A stretch of 64,000 bases of DNA, taken from assembly GCA_019188255.1 (NCBI GenBank), contig JAETXT010000001.1:4898001-4962000 (forward strand), read 5' to 3'. The notes beneath the pieces were generated by a model. It did not search any database and was not told where the DNA came from. It worked only from the letters and a program-made list of their open reading frames with translations. Shown here piece by piece: positions 34,108-45,151 of this stretch. The stretch's first letter is position 1, and each line of letters begins with the position of its first letter. The translations under genes were made by a program, and so were the position numbers. This DNA is from Verticillium longisporum (taxonomy: Eukaryota > Ascomycota > Sordariomycetes > Glomerellales > Plectosphaerellaceae).

Positions 34108-37100
34108 CTATGCTAATTTGATAGTCCAGTCAGCGCCGATGCGCGCACCGACGCGGCCAACCACCGCGAATGCCGCCCGGCCCTTCTCCGCCTTGTGGTA
34201 GCGGACCTGCGCCGTCCACGTCTTGCCCTCCGACTCAACCTCCACCGCCGCCTTGTCCCACGCAGCCGGGGCTCCGACAACGACAATCTTGTCGACGTGG
34301 ACAGCATCCATAGCCTCGAGCCACTTGCCCGCCTTGATGGCCTTGGTATCACGGCCCTCGGCGTCCACTGACGAAAGCGTCTTGGCAGCCTTGTCGAGGT
34401 TGAACTTCCGGTGGATGTATTGCCCGCCCTCGTAATCAAAAGAGTCGCCGTCATCGACGTAGAGTTCGCCCTCAGCGTTGCCGACCTTGTTCACGGCGAC
34501 GACCAGGGTGTAGTCGTCGAACCTCATGAGATGGCTCGAGCGACGGGGAATATCGCGACGGGCAAAAATGTGACCGCCGCGCATGAGGAGCGCCAGCTTC
34601 TCGAGAGGCGTGGCAACTGAGACGCGCTTGCCCTTCGACGTCGACTTGACATCATAAGTGAAGTAGTCGTAGTAGACCTCATCATCGGGAATGTAGATCT
34701 CAACCGACTCCTGGTTCTGCTCCACAACAGGCTTGTGAAGAAGACCAGTCGAACCAACAAACAGCTGGTCGTCAATGGTGAAACCGCCCTCATCAGAGGG
34801 ATGGGTCCAGTACAGGGGACGCACGATGGGGCTGCCGTTACGATGAGCTTCATGGAAGGCAGTGTACCAGGAAGGCAGGAGGGTGTAACGGAGACGCAGC
34901 GCCGCAGTGACGATACCTCGATACGGGTCGTCCAGCAGGTAGGGTTCGCGGCGGCGTGCATCGATATGGGCGTGTCCGCGGAAGAAGGGGTAGAAGGCGC
35001 CAGCCTGGTACCAGCGAACGACAAGGTCCGCCTCGGGATCGCCAAAGAAGCCACCAACATCAGAGCCGGAGAATGGGAAGCCAGAAATGCCCTGGTTGAG
35101 GATCATGGGGAGTGAGATGCCGAGATGCTCCCAGGACGCCTGGTTATCACCGGTCCACATGGCACCGTAACGCTGCGAGCCAGCGTAGAAAGATCGAGTG
35201 AGAACGAAAGGTCGACGTAGCTCGCCCTTCTCGCGCGTGAGGAGTGCTTGGTAGGTGGCATTATGGAAGGTCATGCCATTCAGGTTGTGCACGTCGCGAT
35301 GCTCCCAATCGTCGAAATGGATGTTGTCCTTCGGCATAGTGACCTCTGGGCCGTTGAATACCGAGGGTTCGTTCATGTCGTTCCAGATGAAGGTGTTCTT
35401 GAGGGTGCCCTTGAACGCGTTGTAGTTGAAAAGACCACTCCACCACTCGATGGCCTTGGGGTTAAAGCAGTCAATCCAGTGAGAGGAGCCTGGCCAGCAC
35501 CAGCCGTCAAAGATGTTGCCGTCCTTGTTACGAACAGCAAGGTCCTTGCTCTTAAGCTCAGAGACGACGCTGTAGCCATCCTTGTTTTTGATGTGAGGGT
35601 CGTTGATGAGGACAAGCTGCCGGCCGTGCTCCTCGAGGTGCGCGCCCATGCTGATGGGGTCCTTGAACATATCCTTGTCCCAGTTGAAATACATCTTGTC
35701 GTCAGCAAACTCAATGTCGAGCCAAATGACATCGTAGGGGATCTTGTATCGGTCCATCTTGCGGTCGACATCTTTCACATCGTCATCAGAAACGTAGTTC
35801 CAGCGGCACTGATGGTAGCCGATGGCAAACTCCTGGGGCATGGCAGTCGTGCCGGTGAGTTGGACGTAGTTTTTAGTCACGTCCTGGGGAGTAGGTCCAA
35901 GGAAGACGAAGACGTCCAACAGACCACTCTCCGACATCCAGTGGGTTTTCGTCGTTGTCTTGGAGCTGACGATACCGCTGCTTTTATCCTTGGTGATATC
36001 AATCCATGTCTCGGCAGCGTTGAGCCAGAAGACACCCACGGTCGAGTCTTTGCGGTGGGCCTGCATGAATGGAATGGCGCCGTAGAGAGTCATGGGGCTG
36101 TCGAGGACGTACTCAAACACGTCTGCGTTGTACAGACGATAAGGTTCGGTGTACTGGCCGTCTCCACCCTGTGTCTGCTTGAGAGCCATGGGACCAGCGT
36201 GCTCAGGAATGCCAAAGACATGCTCGTAGCCCACGAAAGAGATATCGAGGGCGACACTCTCTGGGCCCCTGGGCTTGCTGTCTGTGTTTCCGCCAAAGGT
36301 CTCGTCCCACCAGGTACTCTCATCATCACCAACCACCGTTTCGGGTGTTTCGGGTGTTGCGGCCTCTTCGCCCTCGATGGGCTTCTGCTCGCCATCGGCG
36401 GCTGGCTCGACTTTCTCAACGGGCTTCTCAATCTTGGGCCTCCAGTGCTCCACGTTAAGTAGGCCGCCATCGTTGAACTTGATCTGGGTGGCGCCGTCGC
36501 GCTTGAATTCAATCCCAAAAGGCGAGAGCTTGATCACTGCCTCAAACTTGTGGGAAGGACCGTATGCGACTGTAATTTGCGACTTGTCCTGGTGTGTGAT
36601 CTTGGCCTCCGTGTCCAAATCGAGCCCGCCGGTGATGGCCAACTTCTCCACTCCGTTGAATCGCTCCTTGCGAATCTTGCTGTCGTGCCTCAATTCAATG
36701 TCTTGCTTTTGGCGCCTCTCCTCGTCGACGGTAACACGAGCAGTGCCAGACTCGAGGAAGGAGATGGTTATCGGCAGTCGAGCCGTATCCTTCTCGTCAT
36801 TGATCGTCTTGAGAATGATCGCTTCGAGCTGACCATCCTGAAAGGAGGATGATTCGGGGAGGATATCGTATGGGGCAGTCCACACTGAGCCCTTGGAGTT
36901 GATGCTGTCGGCATAATCACGGTTGCGCTTGCAGAAGCCAGACTGGTGGCATTTCTTGAAGTCGTGTTCCTTGACGGCGACTTGATCAGTCAGCTTGCTA
37001 ATTCAATCAAAGTTGTAGGGATTAAGGTTGCGACATACATGCTGAGGGGATCAGAGTGCCGAAGGACAGCAGACCGAGGATGGCTGTCCGCCTCAAGGAA

Positions 37101-37120
37101 AAAGGGCTGGGAGGCCCCAT
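34108..37120 (-). CDS. Glucosidase II alpha subunit (GH31)
   Basis: Two exons (37120-37039 and 36980-34108) give 984 residues. Exon 1 encodes a signal sequence with a hydrophobic LRRTAILGLLSFGTLIPSA core. Splicing leads directly into FAVKEHDFKKCHQSGFCKRNR, the conserved mature N-terminus of this enzyme. The GH31 catalytic block IWNDMNEPSVF places the nucleophile at Asp562, and the later MWTGDNQASWEHL block supplies the acid/base Asp. It acts in the ER lumen with a beta subunit, trimming the inner glucoses from N-linked glycans during calnexin-dependent folding. An acidic, Pro/Glu/Ala-rich insert (residues about 210-250) is a normal variable feature. The intron has a GCTGACTGATC branch region. 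It shares a 1.0-kb divergent promoter with nucleoside diphosphate kinase. Long antisense frames over this gene are codon-bias shadows. Confidence 0.93.
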
Positions 37121-38145
37121 GGCGAGAATGACGGACGATGCTACAGAAATACAAAAACAAAAAATAGAGAGTGAATTTTCAGCGCAAAAAGGCAAGCATT
37201 GACATGTCAGATTGTAGCTGCACGATGCTGTAGTCTTGTTGTTGAAGATGCTGAAGGCGCTTATGATGATGTTGCCAAATGTCCACGATGTTGACCTGGT
37301 GGCAATAGCGACTTGAGCCGTCCTTCGGGAGACCCATTCAGGGTTAGCGTCGAAACGGGACACAGGGGGGTGATAACCCCGCGTTGTGTGTTGACTCTGA
37401 TACGTGCATAGAACGGCATCAAGGTCTGAGAACACGCCAGTCGTGTGAACTTCCGCCGAAGTCTTTCAAGCTTCAGGATGGCTGTTATAATTCATCCTGC
37501 TTTCACGATTCAATACCTCCGTTGCTAGCCTATGGCGGCGCAGAAGCGGCAATCTGCGGATGGTAGGGTGGAAACGTATTCGCGAGACCAGGTGTATTCA
37601 GGAAACAGGAATAGAAGATAGTTGGACGCCCTGGCCAAGCTGTGTGGGAAGGAGCTCCAAATGCCAGCTTTGTGCATCTTATTATAACGTCAATTTGAAT
37701 AGGCATTGGGTCGAAGCGTCCGTCTTTGCGACCTTCTGAACATCTTTCTGGGATCAATCTATCTACAGCAACTGTTTTCTTCTTGTCCAACGCATTCGAT
37801 TCCGCGCATCCACCAAGAAACGCGATACTGATTCTGCTTCGGCTGTTCCTCCTTCACAGTGCCGGTCCTCTCAGAACTGCTATTTCTACTGTACAGTCGT
37901 CCGCCAATCAACATGGCGCAGCCCCTCCATCCCCAGAAGCTGGTCAAGGAGGCCCAATCGACCCCGCCACATGCCGCCCAGCAAGCAACAAAAATTGGTT
38001 CGGCTACCTCCTCTTCGCTCTCTCTTTCTCTCTCCTCCCCTACGTCCACACTTACGACTTCTTCCACCCCGACGACCATCTTCAGGCACCTGCCAATACT
38101 TTTGTTCCTCAACTCAAGAACCTTCCCGTTCCTCAAACCGACATC
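37121..38145. promoter_or_regulatory. Divergent promoter region, glucosidase II alpha / nucleoside diphosphate kinase
   Basis: Includes a pyrimidine-rich run at about 38006-38041 (CTCTCTTTCTCTCTCC type), a common feature near fungal transcription starts, about 110 bp upstream of the kinase ATG. ATGs at 37913 and 37971 open other frames that run past that start codon; they matter only if transcription starts upstream of them. Confidence 0.45.
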
Positions 38146-38956
38146 ATGTCTTCCGCCGAGCAGACGTGAGTTACCCTACAACACGACCCCGCCATGTTCC
38201 GAGGGCTCCTCGGGGTTTCGCCAACGTGGCCTGGCATTATTCACACGCAACCCAGGCTGACTGAGATACAGCTTCATCGCCATCAAGCCTGACGGCGTCC
38301 AGGTACGCCCTCTTCTGAGACACCATTGCCGGTAGCCCCTCGAACCCGCCACTGACACAGTCCCCAGCGTGGCCTTGTTGGCCCCATCATCTCTCGCTTC
38401 GAGAGCCGCGGGTTAGTCCAGACACATCACTACAGCTTCAATGGCAAGCACTGACACTCGGCCAGCTTCAAGCTCGCTGCCATCAAGCTTGTCTCCCCTC
38501 CAAGGAGCACCTTGAGCAGCACTGTACGTTACATCCCCACACACCGCCACAACCCTCCGATGACCCCGCTCACTGACCGCCCTTTAGACGCCGACCTCAA
38601 GGACAAGGCCTTCTTCCCCGGCCTGATCAGCTACATGCTCAGCGGCCCCATCTGCGCCATGGTCTGGGAGGGCCGTGACGCCGTCAAGACCGGCCGCTGT
38701 ACGTTGCCTCGTTCTCTTTTTGTATTTAGCCAGCCAGCTAACATTTTTGCCCTCCAGCCATCCTCGGCGCTACCAACCCCCTCGCCTCCTCCCCGGCACC
38801 ATCCGTGGCGACTACGCCATCGATGTCGGCCGCAACGTCTGCCACGGCTCCGACTCTGTCGAGAACGCCAAGAAGGAGATCGCCCTGTGGTTCAAGGAGG
38901 GTGACCTCGTTCAGTGGAAGTCCGCTGCCTTCGACTGGATCTACGAGAAGGCTTAA
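38146..38956 (+). CDS. Nucleoside diphosphate kinase (two apparent 1-nt deletions)
   Basis: Six exons (38146-38165, 38272-38302, 38368-38411, 38466-38523, 38588-38698, 38758-38956) spell the family in order: [63 protein letters not shown], and [31 protein letters not shown]. The active-site histidine is in NVCHGSDS. The enzyme exchanges phosphate between nucleoside tri- and diphosphates and is a small cytosolic housekeeping protein. The assembled sequence is not continuous: exon 4 needs one extra C in the run 38495-38498, so the region reads [17 protein letters not shown], and exon 6 needs one in 38791-38794, so it reads NPLASSPGTIRGD. With both added, the total is 154 residues, the normal family length. 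Intron number and positions are typical for filamentous ascomycetes. I regard the gene as functional. Confidence 0.9.
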
Positions 38957-39228
38957 GTGCCTTTCCGTTTTTGCTCGGTGATTCGAAAAAGGCGAGTTGC
39001 GTGCTCTAGTAATCTGTCGTGGTCCGTCGACCACGGCTTGCTGCATGCAGGCTGAGGATGAACGGATAGAGAGACCCCGTCTCGTAGACAGGTGGATTTG
39101 CATGTAAAAAAGCCAAGACGATAGCTGAACAGGAAGTCATGACCAATCGCCTCCGTTGTCTCCAAGTGCATGGTTCAGGCGTATTTTTTATTCTCTTATA
39201 TTTTTTCTCTTTCGGAAGAAACAGTCAA

Positions 39229-39897
39229 CTACCGCCCCCTACGGATGATTTTCTTCCACAGAGCTACCGTTCCCGGTGTTCCCCAGGCGCTCAAGATAAT
39301 CCTCGCGGGCAGCAGCGCCTTGGTCACAGCCCAAGCGAGCGCAACCTCCACGACAACCTTGTACCTCTCGTCATCCCTCTGCCACTGTTCCAGCTGTCCC
39401 CTCATGTCCCCCGCCTCGGCGTCGCCAGACCTGGCGAACGCACCCGCTACGGCCCCGCGATCCGCGGCCTCGAACCCGAACCAGCCCTTGCGGCTGAAAT
39501 AGCGCTCCGCCTTCTCAGCGCCGTCACGCACCCAGGCCGCGGAGCGAGAGGTAAGGTACTCGAGCGGTGCGAGAGCCGTGTAGTGGAACAGCGCAAAGAA
39601 GGCAAGCAGGGGGACAATGGCCGTGATTTCGTGCAGCGCGAGGAAGGCGATGGTGTGGGAGACGGGGGCCGCGCGGAGGGCCGCCGTGTGGACTTGGAGG
39701 CGCTGTGGGAGGCGGTCGAGGATGCGGTCGAGACGGGACTTTTGCGCGGTCGAGGGAGCGGCGGTGGTCGCTGGCGCGTTCGCGGGCTTGGCTGGGTTGG
39801 CCGAGGGGGTTTGCTTTGAGCTTTGGTGGCGTGCGGCATGTCGAGGTTTGGGTCGCAGCGCCGGCCGGAGGGAGGGGAGGATGCGGCGGACGAGCAT
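39229..39897 (-). CDS. Mitochondrial membrane protein, possibly Mrx11-like
   Basis: Intronless 222-residue protein from the ATG at 39897. The N-terminus (MLVRRILPSLRPALRPKPRHAARHQSSK) is a typical mitochondrial presequence: basic, no acids, ending near QSS. A Pro/Ala-rich linker follows, then the conserved core VSHTIAFLALHEITAIVPLLAFFALFHY, a single strongly hydrophobic helix with an embedded LHE. A second weaker hydrophobic stretch, VVVEVALAWAVTKALLPARIILSAWGTP, lies near the C-terminus. The HTIAFLxLHEITAIVPL text is shared by fungal mitochondrial inner-membrane proteins that I associate with yeast YPL041C/Mrx11; that link is from memory and not certain. Function is unknown. The gene converges on nucleoside diphosphate kinase with 272 bp between stops. 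Confidence 0.65.
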   Translation of the reverse strand: MLVRRILPSLRPALRPKPRHAARHQSSKQTPSANPAKPANAPATTAAPSTAQKSRLDRILDRLPQRLQVHTAALRAAPVSHTIAFLALHEITAIVPLLAFFALFHYTALAPLEYLTSRSAAWVRDGAEKAERYFSRKGWFGFEAADRGAVAGAFARSGDAEAGDMRGQLEQWQRDDERYKVVVEVALAWAVTKALLPARIILSAWGTPGTVALWKKIIRRGR

Positions 39898-41361
39898 TCT
39901 AGGAAATTGTATCCCTGGCTGGTCTTTGCACAGTGCTATCAAGTCCTCGTCGTCGTGGGCGCAAGAAGTGATGATGTATATTTAGAGCACATGTCCTGGT
40001 GTCTTGGCTGCGAGGCCAAAGCTCTTGCTGCTTGTTCTTTGTTCGGGTGCTGGGACTATCGGAGTGGCAGCTGTTGCCAGCTGCGGTGTCTAGTCGGATG
40101 GGGCGGGACGAGCCGGCACTGGCTCATGGCTTGGCAGATCACATCAAACCTCGCATGGACAGGAGATGTCTGTCCGTCGCGTCTCGAGTCACGGTCGTAA
40201 TCTCGGGTTCGGTCAGATCGTCAAGGTAGTAGTAGCGTTTTATCGGTGGGCTGCAGGGGAAACTACGGTCTGGGCAGTCATGCAAGCTTTGGTTCAGACC
40301 TATGTTTTCCAGCTAGGGGCAGATACTGAGAATGCCCGGGGCAAGATACCTCACTTTCAAGGCCGGGGCTTCTTGGCATGTTGAGTCTAAGGTTAAACAA
40401 TAAAATACCAGTGGCTGGTGCGTCAGCCTTACAGGCACCGGAGCTCGTGACCAGTGTTAGCGAAGCAGCCTGAAGCTCACTTCTCTCCAGACAGCCGGGA
40501 GCCAGGCAAGACAAAGGTCAGAGCTTGATTTGGATCGGTCAGGGGTTGATGAACCAGATGCACCAGCCCGACGCGATCGGCATCCAGCCAATATGATGGA
40601 CACTCATGCTCGCCCACCCACTGGCATGACCTTTTGGGTAATCCGGGACATGATCACGTGGACTTCGTCTCATTGACGATTTGGATACCTAAGGTACATG
40701 ATTAGGTACTTTACCTGCTAAGCACGCGAGGTATCCCGAGGGAGCCGGCGCCAGGGTGGCAGCTGCGCTCCAGAAGCCAGGAAAGAGCCTGGAAACCGGG
40801 GAAGGGCTGCTGCAGGGCATTGAGGCAGCCCATGTTGAGGCGAAACTACAGCGTGTCAGGAGCTTTCTGGTATGCCTGACTTTAATTCCTCATCCCCCAA
40901 CAGGCAAGGGCTCCCTGGACTTCCTCCTGCCGTTGCATGGGTTGTTATTGCCCAATTGATGGGCCAGCGAATGGGCTTCATGCCAAAGAAAGCACTAGCC
41001 CCTGAACAGACTAGCGCTGGACTGGAAGAAGATTAGCTCCATGGACCCCTGCTCCATCAGCAAGAGCGCCTAGTCCTCATTTCACGATCCCTTCGTTCTG
41101 GCTCCTTCCCCCATCCTGGATTCTTCATCCTTAAGAAAAAGGGGCCTTTTTCTTTGCAGTCTTTTCACGGTACGACACTGTTCCATCGCCGTATTTTGAC
41201 GAGAACCTTGTTTCGACGACAGCGACGACGACGACGGCATTGTATAGCGCCCTTCTGTTATTACTAGTCTTATTTTACTTCATCGACTTATCCGTGTTCG
41301 ACATCCAATACTTTGTTTTAATTCTAGCTGTTCGTATCCTGTGCCTCCGCCCGCACAGTTG
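39898..41361. other. Divergent intergenic region
   Basis: Upstream sequence of the mitochondrial protein gene and of the Ca2+/H+ exchanger gene (1.46 kb). It includes short CGACGACGACGAC-type repeats just before the exchanger ATG. No gene recognised. Confidence 0.45.
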
Positions 41362-43492
41362 ATGGCTATTGCTGCTGCGCTCCACCCGAGGGTTACCCCA
41401 TTCAATGGTGTGAACAACGACTACAGCCATTCAAGCGAGGACGACGACGACGTGCGCGACTCCTCGAGTTCTATTGATCTTCTGCCCCTCGAGCGCGCCG
41501 TGTCTGAAGATGCCCGTTCCCAGGACAGCCATGGCTTCACCGGCTTGTTGAGGACCAACGTCAGAGGCAGGTGTTCACTACTGCTGTCTCAGTCTCATAC
41601 GCGTTCTAACCTGACATTAGACGGCGTTCAGCAAGCCCTTCGACCCTTTCTCTCGGGGAACGACAGAGGAGGACCATGGGCACCCATTCCCCAGAACGAC
41701 TCGGGCTATGCCTACGAGTCTGGCATTGGCCCTGACCTCGGTCGGCCTGCCATGTCATCTGTGAGCAGTCTCCGTGAGATGATACTCGCCTCGTGGCTCA
41801 ATAGCCTGCTCGTCTTCGTGCCTGTCGGCCTTGCGAGTTACTTATCTGGCATGAGCCCCATCTTGACATTCATCACCAACGTCATCGCCATTGTGCCCTT
41901 GTCGGCCCTATTGACAGACGCGACGGAGAGAATCGCCAATGATGCTGGCGACACTGTCGGTGCCCTACTTAATATTAGCCTCGGCAACCTCGTCGAGCTC
42001 ATCATCTTGTACGTTTTCCAAGTCCCTCATGATGCTCAATTCTAGTGCTGACATCCTCACAGTGTGTATGTACCCGTGCCTGGCGTGGTGGACTCCATTG
42101 CTAACAGCGCAGCGTTGCACTGGTCAACAACCACATCCGGATCGTGCAAGCCTCCATCCTTGGCTCCATCATCGTCAACCTGCTCCTGATTCTCGGCTCT
42201 GCTTTGTTCGCCAGCACTTTCTCGAGGCACGATGCCTCTGCACCCTCAACCTCCAACACGCAACTCCTCAGCTGCCTTCTGCTCGTCTCTGTCTTCGTAT
42301 TTCTGATGCCTGTAGGTTCAGTGCCCCCATCTCGTGATTGATATTGTGCTCACCTTGACAGACCGCCTTTGACTACACCTTCGAAGGCTCCAAAGGAGCG
42401 GATAAGGCCATTCTCAAGATGAGCCGCATCTCTGCCATCATGGTGCTCGTGATTTACGTATTGTACTTCGTACATGAGCTGCGTACCCGTCCAGTAGCCC
42501 ACGACGCTATCCCGGCTGAAGGCACTGGCACCCAGCGAAGCCACTGGGCTGTTCCTGAGCCTCAAATTCCTTCGCGCAGCCGGGCTTACACCCTGCCCCC
42601 TCGAACCATTCGTTTTGCCGACGATGGCACGCCTACCGTGCCGCACTTTCCAGGGAAGCCCGCCGACCAGATCGAAATGGCCAACCTTGACAAGGTCGCT
42701 TCAAGTTCCAACGACAACGACATTGATCCCGTCAACTCGTTTCCCGGCCGTCCACTGTCTACTGAGCCTTCCATCCGCTCACGCCGCCATTCCAGGTCCA
42801 ATTCCGGGTCCGCGGCCACGTCCCGCGCCCCAAGTGCCCCGGGTTTCATGCGCTCTGGCCCGACAACTCTTGAGCTCATGCGCACAAGCAGTAACCAGGC
42901 TCATGTCCAGCATCGCCCTACCGGAAGCCGCTTCATGTCCATTGTGGTTCTGGTGGTCACATCTGCTCTAATGTCCATGTGCGCCGAATTCCTCGTCTCC
43001 ACGATAGACGCTGTTACCCATCAGGGTCATCTTTCCGAGCCAGTCATTGGCTTAATTATCCTGCCCATTGTTGGCAACATTGCCGAGTACATCACCGTCG
43101 TCACGGTCGCCGCGAAAGATAAGCTCGACCTCGCCGTGGCCGTGGCCGTCGGCTCCTCGATCCAGATCGCGCTGTGCGTGACACCGCTCACCATTATCGC
43201 TGGCTGGATTCTCAATCGCCAGCTGGCTCTCACCTTTAACATTTTCGAAATGGCGACGCTCCTAGGATCGGTTTTGATTGTGAACATGTTAATTTTAAAT
43301 GACGGGGGAACGGCAGCGAAAACGAACGGGCTGAAGGGCGCATTGATGTGTGCCTGTTATGCAATCATAGGGTGAGTACTCCTTCTTGAGTCCTTTCATA
43401 TACTACGCAGCTTCCTGCTGAACAGTCATCATGTGGCGATCGAGCTAACATCCGGGAGGCTTGGGGCGTATCTATCTCCTGAGGAGAAATAA
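41362..43492 (+). CDS. Vacuolar Ca2+/H+ exchanger (CAX/VCX1 family; apparent 1-nt deletion)
   Basis: Five exons (41362-41570, 41632-42008, 42113-42311, 42362-43371, 43459-43492) give 609 residues once one base is restored. An acidic cytosolic N-terminus is followed by about eleven helices in two halves. Each half carries the cation-exchanger signature: GDTVGALLNISLGNLVELI in the first and VVGNIAEYIT-like text (PIVGNIAEYITVVTVAAKDKLDLAVAVAVGSSIQIALCV) in the second. The GN-E glutamates are the ion-binding residues of this family, which uses the vacuolar proton gradient to load calcium. A long Ser/Pro-rich loop (about residues 290-410) separates the halves. In exon 2 the frame shifts within the CCCC run at 41689-41692; adding one C joins RGTTEEDHGHPFP to QNDSGYAYESG. 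No GT-AG intron can bridge the two frames. The 41571-41631 intron uses the TTCAG acceptor, not the nearer TTAG. Confidence 0.88.
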
Positions 43493-45050
43493 GCAAGCAT
43501 GGCGCATCGTCGATGGTAATGACTCACTTAGATCTGGTTTTCGGCGTTTCTTGTACATACTTTACACCTTTTCAATCGAATACGACAGACTTCGCGTTCA
43601 CATCAGAATTACAAGCTGGTACATCATATCACAACTTGATATCTTGCTGAGTCGTCTTTTCTTATGGTACCGTCACCCGCCCTTCTCCAATCCTGCAGCA
43701 GGGAGGCTACGGTCATATGCTAGCCACTTGACACAATACCTACACGACATGATGCGATGGGGGCGAGCTCCCGAAATCACCGTGACCTCGGGACGTGCAG
43801 TTGGTCGAGATTCCTAGCGGGCCATGGGGCGGTGTAGGTGACAAACTCCAGCCTACCACAGGACGATTTAGTCCAGGAAAATGAGGGCAGTCCGCAAGCT
43901 TCATGCCCCACATCATATCCGACGATGAAGGCCACCCATGTTCCCGATGCGAGGGAACGTCGTGGACGTTACATCGGGAGGTGGGGTCGGAGAATATGGG
44001 GAGAAACCAGTCTGGCGGGGTAGTGTACAGCATGGCACACAGCATTGACAGCTAAGTGACACAGATTTTCCACCAGCAGGGCCCGGCTGGACGACGGATA
44101 CGACGCAGATGCATCACCGGATCTCGGTCTTTATTTTGACCAGACTTGGTTTCTTCCCAGCACGCGATTCTGAACCGAATGTCTTGCACCAAAACTCTTG
44201 GGATAAGGGGAGATAACCTTAGTGACAAAGACCAGAGGTGTGTCGCAGCATCATGACGAGGCATTCGGATCATTGAGCTGGCTTTGTACGGTATAACATC
44301 CGTCACCTCGCTCGAGGTACCTTCCATCGGTGTCGGACCAAACCCCGCGGTTCGGATCGGCCGCCGGTGCGCATGCCACGGTGACGGTTCACGGAGCACG
44401 GAGCTTAGGGCAACTGACAACATGCGCCACATTGTAAAAGGCCCGAGAAGAGCTGGGCAGGAGAGGAGCGATGTCGTTTATTTAACATCTTGGTCATTGC
44501 AGTGGTCCGATCTACCCCGCAAGATGGGCCCGTTTACGAGAGGTCTTTGTCAGAACACGAATGGTTCCCTGGCTGCCCAGGCGCTTAAACCCCGCCATGT
44601 GAGCAACCCCAAGCTAGCGTTCGGGGATCGTCAAGGTGGGCTGTCGGATCTCTGAGTCGGCACTGAGAAATCATGCTTCCACTGACGTAGAAACCTTGGC
44701 TTCTCGCGTTGCTCAGTCGGACCAGCCGTGTAGAAGCTCGAGATATTGGCACCATCGTCCGCGGAGGGTTGGCCGTCATTGGGCCCGGAACTGCTCCGTA
44801 TCGCTGGGGTGACCGGCAGATCTTGCTTCTCGCGACTCGAGATACACAAGGATTGGGTTCTCTTCAACTCCACCTCTCAAGATGCAGGTCGCCAACAGTC
44901 AACGGTCTCGGAACCGAATACAGGTAGAAGATGGTGTCTGATCTGGCCTTCAACAACACGGAAAGCTTCACGTCCAGCGGTAAGCCTGACTCGTGTAATG
45001 GTCTTGATTTGATCCTACTCCACGAACCCGTATAGGGTTCTGCTGAAGAA
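43493..45050. other. Gene-free stretch
   Basis: 3' flank of the exchanger gene and upstream region of the GH3 gene. Only short frames; nothing recognised. Confidence 0.45.
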
Positions 45051-45056
45051 TATATA
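45051..45056 (+). promoter_or_regulatory. TATA box of the GH3 gene
   Basis: TATATA lies 96 bp upstream of the ATG at 45152. Confidence 0.5.
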
Positions 45057-45151
45057 CCTGCCCGGCTTCCTCTCAGTTGATTGTCATTGGAGTCGACACG
45101 AGAGCCCATCGCCTCACCCTCACTCTGACTTCACATGACCGCGACCCGAAT

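Noticed and set aside
35248..36462. 404-residue plus-strand frame across glucosidase II alpha
   Set aside because: Antisense shadow of a GC-biased conserved gene; no protein features of its own.
37726..38145. N-terminal membrane-anchored extension of nucleoside diphosphate kinase
   Set aside because: The in-frame upstream region has a hydrophobic stretch but contains no ATG before the MSSAEQ start.
41571..41620. Exchanger intron ending at the TTAG acceptor at 41620
   Set aside because: The branch-like CTGAC lies only about 5 nt before it; the TTCAG acceptor at 41631 gives normal spacing and natural protein text.
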